A DNA stretch of 64,000 bases from Oscillospiraceae bacterium. GTDB taxonomy: Bacteria; Bacillota; Clostridia; Oscillospirales; CAG-272. Both the position numbers and the translations under genes were made by a program. The DNA lies in contig SVSJ01000005.1 in NCBI GenBank assembly GCA_015064355.1, positions 1 through 64,000 on the forward strand. The letters run 5' to 3'. Below the pieces are notes generated by a model, which saw only the letters and a program-made list of their open reading frames with translations, was not told the DNA's origin and made no database searches. Below are positions 57,029-64,000 of this stretch, piece after piece; the first letter of the stretch is position 1, and the number at the start of each line of letters is the position of its first letter.

Positions 57029-57703
57029 TCAGTTGTATTCTCGGTTACGGATAGCGAAAAGCTCCCGGGCGCAGGCCCTAACTCGATTGATAAGCTCGTC
57101 TTTTTCGCAGTCGTTGTGGATTACAAAGTCAGCTTTTTCGAGAAGCTCGGTGGCGGAAAGCTGAGTTTTCAGACGTTTTTCGGCATCTTCTCGAGATATA
57201 CCGTCGCGACGGATAATCCGTTCGATTATGGTATCTTCCGGAGCAGTAACCGAAATGACGCACCGGCATTTTTTGTCAAATCCGCTTTCGTAAAGGAGAG
57301 GTGCATCAACGAGGACTACGCCGTAGCCTGATTCAAAGTAGTACTCGGCGATCTCTTCGGTCTTTTTGAGAATGTGCTTGTGTGTGATGGAATTGAGGTC
57401 GGAGAGTGCCTGTTTATCATCCCCGAACACGAGAGAGCGCATTGCTACTCTGTTCAGTGAATTGTCAGGGTTGATCACGCAGGTGCCAAACCGCTCGACA
57501 AGCTCCACCATACATTCGGAGACAACGTCTGACGCCGACGTCATTTCACGGTACACGGCATCTGTATCAACAGAGGGGATCCCCTCCTTCTGAAACAGGG
57601 CTGAAACATATCCCTTGCCTGAGCCGCTGCGACCGCAAAGGCCAACCAGCATTACTCCTTCCCTTTTCAATGCACACACATCCTCATTATAATCATATTT
57701 CAT
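57029..57703 (-). CDS. coaE: Dephospho-CoA kinase
   Basis: LVGLCGRSGSGKGYVSALFQKEGIPSVDTDAVYREM; VVLVDAPLLYESGFDKKCRCVISVTAPEDTIIERIIRRDGISREDAEKRL. Likely start MLVGLCGR or upstream Met. Confidence 0.93.
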   Translation of the reverse strand: MKYDYNEDVCALKREGVMLVGLCGRSGSGKGYVSALFQKEGIPSVDTDAVYREMTSASDVVSECMVELVERFGTCVINPDNSLNRVAMRSLVFGDDKQALSDLNSITHKHILKKTEEIAEYYFESGYGVVLVDAPLLYESGFDKKCRCVISVTAPEDTIIERIIRRDGISREDAEKRLKTQLSATELLEKADFVIHNDCEKDELINRVRACARELFAIRNREYN

Positions 57704-57807
57704 ATTATTTTATCACAAAACCGAATATTTTTCAATATGTTTTTATTAAATATTGCAGGTCCTTACAATAAATATATATAAATATATATTCTTTTGGAAA
57801 ATAAAAA

Positions 57808-57833
57808 ATCCCTTGTACCGAAGTACAAGGGAT
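57808..57833 (-). terminator. Terminator immediately downstream of tRNA-Lys
   Basis: Minus strand: ATCCCTTGTAC-TTCG-GTACAAGGGAT-TTTTT, perfect 11-bp stem. Confidence 0.92.
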
Positions 57834-57835
57834 CA

Positions 57836-57908
57836 TGCTCCATCGGAGAGTCGAACTCCGGACACCTTGATTAAAAGTCAAGTGCTCTACCATCTGAGCT
57901 AATGGGGC
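57836..57908 (-). tRNA. tRNA-Lys (anticodon TTT)
   Basis: Minus strand: GCCCCATTAGCTCAGATGGTAGAGCACTTGACTTTTAATCAAGGTGTCCGGAGTTCGACTCTCCGATGGAGCA. Anticodon arm CTTGA-CTTTTAA-TCAAG, T-arm CGGAG-TTCGACT-CTCCG; no encoded CCA; C3-A70 mismatch in acceptor stem. Confidence 0.93.
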
Positions 57909-58044
57909 ATACGCCGTCCCGTAGACAGCCATTGTATTATATCACAACAGGATAATTTTGTCAATATCTTTTTCTCAATTTTTTTAAAGCATTCCCTACA
58001 TATTATTCCCGGCCAAAAGCTGAATATACATCAACAATTACAAA

Positions 58045-58074
58045 TCTCCGACACGCTGGTGAGCGCATCGGAGA
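58045..58074 (-). terminator. Hairpin terminator downstream of glnS
   Basis: TCTCCGAcaCGCTggtgAGCGcaTCGGAGA; followed by TTTG on minus strand. Confidence 0.65.
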
Positions 58075-58086
58075 CTGTGATTCTGA

Positions 58087-59730
58087 TTATTCAACCTTGA
58101 AGCTACCCTTGAGAGATACTACTCTGTTAAAGGTGTTCTCGTTCTTGGTGTCCTTTGAGAAGTAACCGATTCTGACGAACTGGAACTTTTCGCCGGGCTT
58201 TGCATCAGCGAGGCAAGGCTCGATCTTGATTCCGTCGATCTTTACTGCAGATTCCGGGTTAAGGAAGTCAACGTAGGACTTGCCTTCGGGAAGATCGTTC
58301 ATGTTTTCTTCGGTAAAGAGGCGGTCGTAAAGGATAGCATTAGAGGTTTCTGCATATTCAGCAGAGAGCCAATGGATAGTTCCCTTTACCTTTCTGTCGG
58401 TGGGAACGCCTGTGCCAACCTCAAGGTCAGCAGTACAATGGATCTCAGCAATAGTGCCATCCTCGTTCTTTACAATCTCACCGCACTTGATGATGTAAGA
58501 GCCCATAAGTCTTACTTCACCATCGGGCTTGAGTCTGAAGAACTTCGGCGGGGGTACCTCAGCAAAGTCGTCGGCGTCAATGTAGAGGACCTTTGTGAAA
58601 GGAACCTTTCTTGTGCCGGCTTCGGGATCGTTGGGGTTATTGCTTACGTCAAAGTATTCAACCTTATCTTCAGGATAGTTGTCCACAACGACCTTGATAG
58701 GCTTGAGAATAGCGATTCTGCGCTGTGCCTTCATGTTCAGTTCTTCTCTTACGCAATGCTCGAGGAGGCCGATGTTTACCATGCTGTTTGCCTTGGAAAC
58801 ACCGATTCTGTCGATAAAGTCAAGGATAGATTCGGGTGTATATCCACGTCTGCGGAGGCCGCAAAGAGTGGGCATTCTGGGGTCATCCCAACCGTCTACA
58901 ATGTTATTCTCAACGAGATAACGGAGGTATCTCTTGGAAAGAACGGTATTTGTGATGTTAAGACGGGCAAACTCGATCTGACGGGGTGTTGAGGGAACGT
59001 CGCAATGCTCGATTACCCAGTTATAGAGGGGTCTGTGATCCTCATACTCAAGTGAACAAAGGCTGTGTGTAATTCCTTCAAGTGCGTCCTGGATAGGATG
59101 AGCAAAGTCATACATGGGGAACACGCACCACTTTGTGCCCTGGCGATGATGCTCGATATAGCGAATTCTATAGAGAGCGGGGTCGCGCATATTGAAGTTG
59201 CCGGACGCAAGGTCGATCTTAGCACGGAGGGTGTACTTTCCTTCCGGGAACTCCCCTGCTCTCATTCTCTCGAAAAGGTCAAGGCTTTCTTCAATAGGTC
59301 TGTCTCTGTAAGGTGAGATTGCGGGGTGAGTAAGGTCTCCTCTGTATTCCTTGAACTGTTCGGGTGTCAGCTCACAAACGTATGCGTCGCCTTTCTTGAT
59401 AAGCTCAACTGCAAGCTCGTAAGTCTTTTCAAAATAGTCAGAGCCGTAATAGAAACGGTCATCCCAGTCAAAGCCCAGCCAGTGGATATCTTCTTTGATA
59501 GCGTCAACAAATTCTGTATCCTCTTTAGCGGGGTTTGTGTCATCCATACGGAGATTACAGATACCGCCGTACTTCTTTGCAGTACCGAAGTCGATGCAAA
59601 GTGCCTTGCAGTGACCGATGTGGAGGTAACCGTTAGGCTCAGGGGGGAATCTTGTGTGGATCTTTGTTACCTTACCCTCGGCAAGGTCTTCGTTTATAAA
59701 TTCTTCAATGAAGTTGGAAGCTTCAACCAT
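58087..59730 (-). CDS. glnS: Glutaminyl-tRNA synthetase
   Basis: IHTRFPPEPNGYLHIGHCKALCIDFGTAKKYGGICNLRMDDTNPAKEDTEFVDAI; LNITNTVLSKRYLRYLVENNIVDGWDDPRMPTLCGLRRRGYTPESILDF. Confidence 0.97.
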   Translation of the reverse strand: MVEASNFIEEFINEDLAEGKVTKIHTRFPPEPNGYLHIGHCKALCIDFGTAKKYGGICNLRMDDTNPAKEDTEFVDAIKEDIHWLGFDWDDRFYYGSDYFEKTYELAVELIKKGDAYVCELTPEQFKEYRGDLTHPAISPYRDRPIEESLDLFERMRAGEFPEGKYTLRAKIDLASGNFNMRDPALYRIRYIEHHRQGTKWCVFPMYDFAHPIQDALEGITHSLCSLEYEDHRPLYNWVIEHCDVPSTPRQIEFARLNITNTVLSKRYLRYLVENNIVDGWDDPRMPTLCGLRRRGYTPESILDFIDRIGVSKANSMVNIGLLEHCVREELNMKAQRRIAILKPIKVVVDNYPEDKVEYFDVSNNPNDPEAGTRKVPFTKVLYIDADDFAEVPPPKFFRLKPDGEVRLMGSYIIKCGEIVKNEDGTIAEIHCTADLEVGTGVPTDRKVKGTIHWLSAEYAETSNAILYDRLFTEENMNDLPEGKSYVDFLNPESAVKIDGIKIEPCLADAKPGEKFQFVRIGYFSKDTKNENTFNRVVSLKGSFKVE

Positions 59731-59746
59731 GTCAAAAACTCCTTTG

Positions 59747-61435
59747 TCAAATCTTTTCAGCCATTGCTGTGATTCTTGCTTTTACTTTTTCTTCTCCGAG
59801 GATCTGCATTACTGCGTACATATCGGGAGAGTTCATTTTACCTGTTACTGCAATACGGAGGAACATTGATACGTCACCTACGTTGCCCTTGAATGCGTCG
59901 GGATCGGCCTTGTATGCCTTCATATCGGGGGTGTAGCCGATAGAAGTACCGATCTCCTGGATCTTACCGAACCAGGTGTTCATGTCATCCGCAGGATCGA
60001 ATGTTTCGATAAACTTATCATAAACTGCCTTGATGTCAGCCCGGTCGAACTTTTCGGGGATCTGATCTTCGATCTTGAAGAGACTATCGTAGAAGAAGCC
60101 GATGAAGGGCTTAACGTCAGCAAGTGTTGCGAAGTCCTTTCTGGGCTTCTTGCCGCCTCTGCCGATAGAAAAGATCTTCTTTGCGTACTCTGGATCAGCT
60201 GTGAGAAGAGCACCGAACTCGGGGTCGAACTCGTTTGCCCAGTCTGCGGTCTTTTCGTAGATCTCCTCTGCTGTCATCTTGGAGAGCACGTTCTTTGATA
60301 CGTCTGTAAGCTTGTTAAAGTCAAGGAGGCATCCGGAAACGCTCATCTTTTTGATAGAGAACGGGAAATCTGTAGGCTTCTTATCGGGATTCTGTGCGTG
60401 CCATTCCTCGTAGTTGGAATTAAGAAGGGTCATAACGTACTCGGTTACGCAGGAATCTGTGTATCCCATTTCGCGGTAGTCCTCAACGTTTGCGCCCATG
60501 TCGCGCTTGGACAGCTTTTTCTTGTTGCCGTTTTCGTCAAGACGCATGATCTGCGCGATGTGCATATACTTGGGAAGCTTGAATCCGAGGAAATTAAAGA
60601 GCATTATATGTCTCGGCAGGCTGGGGAGCCATTCTTCACCGCGGACCACGTGAGTTGTTCCCATAAGGTGATCGTCGATAGCGTGTGCGAAGTGGTATGT
60701 GGGAATACCGTCGCTCTTGAGAAGAACTTCGTCCTTGTCGTTTTCGGGAAGCTCAAGGTTGCCCTTTACAAGGTCAGTGAACTTGATCTTCTTTTCAGGA
60801 TCCCCGTCAGCCAGCATACGGAGCACGAACTTGTCACCATTCTTAAGGTGTTCTTCAACCTCTTCTATGGTGAACTCGCGCATCTTCAGCATTTCTGCCT
60901 TCTGTGCAGCTTCCATCTCCGCTGTCCATTCGCGGGATTTAACCTCTGCCTTCTTGTCGGTTTCCTTCAGTGCGTCAAGCTCTTCTTCTGTGGTGAATAC
61001 GGGATAAGCTTTACCCTGCTGCACCATCCATTTTGCGTAAACGTGGTATATTTCCTTACGGTTGCTCTGCTTATAAGGGCCATATGCACCGTTGTCGATA
61101 ACGTTATCGTTTTCGTCAAGAGCCGCGCCCTCGTCAAAGGTAATACCGAACTTTGCGGTAGTTTTGATCATTCCAACAGCCGCGCCGTCAACCTCACGCT
61201 TAGAGTCTGTGTCCTCGATTCTGAGATAGAAAACACCGCCGGACTGTCGTGCAAGTCTTTCACAAACAGTTGCCGGGAACAGAGTTCCAAGGTGTACAAA
61301 TCCTGTGGGGCTGGGTGCGATTCTCGTTACCTTTGCTCCCTCGGGCAGATTGCGGGGGGGATATTTTGCTTCGATGTCTTCCCTGGTCATGGTGACGTGG
61401 GGGAAAAGCAGGTCGGCAAGACGATTGTAGTCCAT
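59747..61435 (-). CDS. gltX: Glutamyl-tRNA synthetase, 562 aa
   Basis: TRIAPSPTGFVHLGTLFPATVCERLARQSGGVFYLRIEDTDSKREV; THVVRGEEWLPSLPRHIMLF; KKKLSKRDMGANVEDYREMGY. Confidence 0.94.
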   Translation of the reverse strand: MDYNRLADLLFPHVTMTREDIEAKYPPRNLPEGAKVTRIAPSPTGFVHLGTLFPATVCERLARQSGGVFYLRIEDTDSKREVDGAAVGMIKTTAKFGITFDEGAALDENDNVIDNGAYGPYKQSNRKEIYHVYAKWMVQQGKAYPVFTTEEELDALKETDKKAEVKSREWTAEMEAAQKAEMLKMREFTIEEVEEHLKNGDKFVLRMLADGDPEKKIKFTDLVKGNLELPENDKDEVLLKSDGIPTYHFAHAIDDHLMGTTHVVRGEEWLPSLPRHIMLFNFLGFKLPKYMHIAQIMRLDENGNKKKLSKRDMGANVEDYREMGYTDSCVTEYVMTLLNSNYEEWHAQNPDKKPTDFPFSIKKMSVSGCLLDFNKLTDVSKNVLSKMTAEEIYEKTADWANEFDPEFGALLTADPEYAKKIFSIGRGGKKPRKDFATLADVKPFIGFFYDSLFKIEDQIPEKFDRADIKAVYDKFIETFDPADDMNTWFGKIQEIGTSIGYTPDMKAYKADPDAFKGNVGDVSMFLRIAVTGKMNSPDMYAVMQILGEEKVKARITAMAEKI

Positions 61436-61708
61436 ATCTATTCTCCATTCGATATTAATTTCTTCAAAATAAGCTTTACTAGATATTTAACTTGATTATT
61501 ATACCACATTTTTTCTGATTCGTCTATATTAATATTCCATATTTTTTAGATTTATATCAGGTTTTGTTTGGTTCAATACTCAAAATTGGCGGGGAAAGTA
61601 AATATTTTTTACTTTATTTGCTCATATATTGTCGTGCACGCTTGATTTTTGTTATTTTATGTGATAGAATATAGTGAATAAATGTTTACATTAATTTTGG
61701 AGGTATCT

Positions 61709-62764
61709 ATGTCAAGCGAAACCACAAAAATGTTCAGAACCCAGATGGGCGGATTCAACCGTGACGACGTTAACAATTACATCAAAGAAACAGATCTCAA
61801 GCATTCCGAAGAGATATCTGCTCTCCGCAGTCAGCTTGATGAAATCGAATCTAAAGTTAATGATCTTGCAACACAGTGCATTGACCTTGAAGAGGTAAGC
61901 AACAGCCTTATCTCCGAAAAGGAAGCGGCTCTGAAGCGTGCTGATGAAGCAATTGAGGCTCTTTCCGAAAAGGATAAACTTATCGCGGAGCTTGAAAAGA
62001 AGGCAGACTTCTACAAGAGTGAGGCTGAAGCTCAGATCAACGTAATGAACGAGCTGAAGATAGAAACCAAGCGGCTTGCAGCAGAGCTTGAATCTGCTAA
62101 CAATGCTGACACTGATTCCACTGCTGATGAAATCGCAAGACTTACTGCGCTCAATGAAGAAAAGGACGCAATTATTGTAAGCCTCAACGACGAGATCGAG
62201 AGAGTAAATGCGGAGAACATTGCTCTTGCGGAAAGCTCCAAAAATGCTATCGCAAATTCTCGCATGGGAGATATTACCGACACCACGAGTAATGCATACA
62301 AGCTTGACACCTACAACAAGATCAGCGCACAGCTCGGAGATATTCTCATTAACGCAAACCGTAATGCCGACGAAATCGTTTCCACGGCTCGCGAAAATGC
62401 AAATCAGATTTTGATGGAAGCGGAGCTTGAAGGTGCAAAGAAGAAAGAGGACGCTATTCTTGAAGCAATGTCCCTTCGTGAAAAAATCGAACTCATTTCT
62501 GATGAGGTTGTTCTTGCAGTAAATGAGGATCTTACGGGCAGTATTGAAGGCTGCATGAAGGAAATCTCCACCTGCATTGATGATATGAAGTACGAGATTC
62601 AGACCATGATGACTAAGCTCAGTACACGTTCTGACGAGATCAACCAGAAGCTCTCATATTATCGCGCAAACGCCGCAGAGAGTGTAAGCAAAAAGGTAGC
62701 AGATATGGAGTTCGAATATACAAATCTGCTCTCTGATAATTCCGGAGACGAGAACAATGACTGA
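61709..62764 (+). CDS. DivIVA-like coiled-coil protein
   Basis: MFRTQMGGFNRDDVNNYIKETDLKHSEEISALRSQL (DivIVA N-terminal motif), long coiled coil. Start moved to ATG at 61709 after TGGAGG. Confidence 0.82.
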   Translation: MSSETTKMFRTQMGGFNRDDVNNYIKETDLKHSEEISALRSQLDEIESKVNDLATQCIDLEEVSNSLISEKEAALKRADEAIEALSEKDKLIAELEKKADFYKSEAEAQINVMNELKIETKRLAAELESANNADTDSTADEIARLTALNEEKDAIIVSLNDEIERVNAENIALAESSKNAIANSRMGDITDTTSNAYKLDTYNKISAQLGDILINANRNADEIVSTARENANQILMEAELEGAKKKEDAILEAMSLREKIELISDEVVLAVNEDLTGSIEGCMKEISTCIDDMKYEIQTMMTKLSTRSDEINQKLSYYRANAAESVSKKVADMEFEYTNLLSDNSGDENND

Positions 62765-63641
62765 TTTTGACCGAAAGCTCGGCCAAAAGATACGGGAGGT
62801 ACGCATAGCAAAAGGTATAACCCAGCGGGAGCTTGCAGGAGACAAGATCACAAGGAATATGCTGAGCCTTATTGAGAGCGGCAACGCTTCCCCCTCCATA
62901 TCAACTCTCAGCTATCTGGCAAAGAGGTTGCAGACCCCTACCGGATACTTCTTCGTTACAACTGACGAAGAGGAGGGCTTGTTCAACAAACTTCTTATGA
63001 TTGAAGAGCTGAAAGCCTTATTTAATGACGGAGATTATGCCGGATGCGAAGCTCTTATCAATTCCCTGCCCCCATCCGCTTGTGATGACGAGGTAAATTA
63101 CATATTGGCCGTGTCAGAGCTCAACCTGTCAACGGAATGTGCCGCTGAATTCAATATGCGAAAAGCTGCTGAACGGCTGGCAAAGGCGGAGGTGCTTTCG
63201 TCAAATTCCATTTACTGCGGTGAGCAGTTCTCCCTTGCCGTCGAGTTCTACAGTGAGCTTTACCGGGAGCTTTGCAGCACGGAAATATCGCGGGTGCTTT
63301 GCTCCACAAAGGCAAGCGGAGATTACGTACCCCACGAAATGATCGAGTATTTCTGCGTGCTGAAGCTTCTTTATCAAGGGGAGGAATCGCAGATCAACCT
63401 GCCTCGCGGCTCATATTACGAAAAGCACGTGACTGCCCTTGAATTATATATGGACGGGCGCGTTACGGAGGCTTTAAAGAGGCTGAATAATCTGGCTGAG
63501 GACTCGTCTCTTCCCTACTTTATGCAGTTTCGCGTGTTGACTGATCTTGAAAACGCCGCCAATGTTACAGGAGACGTGCGTATTGCGTATATCGCTTCAA
63601 AACGAAAGCTTGAGCTTATTGAAAAGTATAAGGTTAACTAA
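62757..63641 (+). CDS. XRE-family HTH regulator with C-terminal TPR-like region
   Basis: LGQKIREVRIAKGITQRELAGDKITRNMLSLIESGNASPSISTLSYLAKRLQTPTGYFF; start overlaps DivIVA-like stop by 8 nt. Confidence 0.9.
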   Translation: MTDFDRKLGQKIREVRIAKGITQRELAGDKITRNMLSLIESGNASPSISTLSYLAKRLQTPTGYFFVTTDEEEGLFNKLLMIEELKALFNDGDYAGCEALINSLPPSACDDEVNYILAVSELNLSTECAAEFNMRKAAERLAKAEVLSSNSIYCGEQFSLAVEFYSELYRELCSTEISRVLCSTKASGDYVPHEMIEYFCVLKLLYQGEESQINLPRGSYYEKHVTALELYMDGRVTEALKRLNNLAEDSSLPYFMQFRVLTDLENAANVTGDVRIAYIASKRKLELIEKYKVN

Positions 63642-63649
63642 AAACAAAA

Positions 63650-63682
63650 AAGTGACTGAGTTATTCAGCCACTTTTATTTTT
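63650..63682. terminator. Bidirectional terminator between XRE regulator and polA
   Basis: AAAAGTGaCTGA-gttat-TCAGcCACTTTTATTTTTT. Confidence 0.75.
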
Positions 63683-64000
63683 TATTTTGCATCGTACCAG
63701 GTCTCGCCGATTCCGAAGTCAGCGGTAAGGGGCACTGCCACCTTTACTGCGTTTTCCATTTCACGGACAAGGATCTCAGCCGCAAGGTCAGCCGAGTCCG
63801 CTTTGGCCTCAACGATCAGCTCGTCGTGGACCTGCATAATAAGTCTCGCGTCGATCCCCGATTCCTTTAATGCACGGCTCACGTTGATCATGGCGATCTT
63901 GATAACGTCTGCGGCTGTTCCCTGGATAGGGCTGTTCATCGCAACACGCTCGCCGAATGCCTGCAGATTCCTGTTCTTTGACGCAAGCTCGGGAATATTT
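63682..64000 (-). CDS. polA: DNA polymerase I, C-terminal fragment (continues past window edge)
   Basis: Frame continues to the edge: NIPELASKNRNLQAFGERVAMNSPIQGTAADVIKIAMINVSRAL...LIMQVHDELIVEAK, PolA motif C. Confidence 0.95.
   Translation of the reverse strand, partial: NIPELASKNRNLQAFGERVAMNSPIQGTAADVIKIAMINVSRALKESGIDARLIMQVHDELIVEAKADSADLAAEILVREMENAVKVAVPLTADFGIGETWYDAK

Noticed and set aside
57732-57932. 66-aa minus-strand ORF
   Set aside because: It is a translation through the tRNA-Lys gene and its terminator.
58045-58074. Hairpin considered as a possible cis-regulatory RNA
   Set aside because: Located just 3' of glnS on the minus strand with a short T-run; a terminator is the simpler explanation.
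60398-61495. 365-aa plus-strand ORF antisense to gltX (also 59326-59772 and 58372-58992 antisense to glnS)
   Set aside because: Shadow ORFs of strongly conserved synthetase genes.
61436-61708. Search for a T-box leader upstream of gltX, and likewise before metG, proS and glnS
   Set aside because: No T-box core (GGGTGG... / antiterminator TGG bulge) recognised in any of these leaders; the spacers before metG, proS and glnS are also too short.
1-64000. CRISPR arrays, transposons, integrases, restriction or toxin-antitoxin systems
   Set aside because: None recognised on either strand. The only repeated DNA is the tandem beta-helix genes and their spacers.

Overview
This 64 kb window looks chromosomal and comes from an endospore-forming, Clostridia-like bacterium (inference from gene content: dipicolinate synthase genes, SpoIID-like protein, clostridial ferredoxin, DUF1540, TmcAL). 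Most of it is ordinary core and housekeeping sequence. I see no CRISPR array, rRNA operon, transposase, integrase or prophage. From left to right: (1) three tandem secreted parallel beta-helix proteins, the first cut by the window edge, separated by nearly identical terminator/promoter spacers; (2) a DHHW/AlgX-like plus MBOAT O-acyltransferase pair; (3) a lipoprotein, DUF1540 and CapA-like protein followed by a dipicolinate synthase (spoVF) block; (4) a holB-ricT-[ferredoxin]-trmN6-rsmI-metG-tatD-radical SAM block, in which the ferredoxin is 56 aa and absent from the supplied ORF track; (5) tmcAL and ackA, divergent; (6) an AraC regulator divergent from a Gfo/Idh/MocA oxidoreductase with an AraC-style operator candidate between them; (7) an RR-HK-fused ABC transporter operon; (8) zinc-ribbon and BspA-type LRR proteins, FtsW/RodA, short-form ProRS, PcrA/UvrD, an AGCS symporter, a DUF6179/DUF6323-like pair and TrmB; (9) HAAS-like and DUF4097-like proteins, a TSCPD protein, SpoIID-like, DUF218, an orphan type II topoisomerase A subunit, Sua5, prfA, an M18 peptidase, a lytic transglycosylase and coaE; (10) a tRNA-Lys, glnS, gltX, DivIVA-like, an XRE regulator and a polA fragment. 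I found no clear-cut new defence or mobile system. The most useful leads are the tandem beta-helix cassette family, the AraC operator architecture, the unannotated ferredoxin next to RicT, the TatD-linked radical SAM protein, the altered quinolone-site residues in the topoisomerase A paralogue, and several terminator/coding or terminator/promoter overlaps. All family calls were made by reading the translated sequences; no database search was run.
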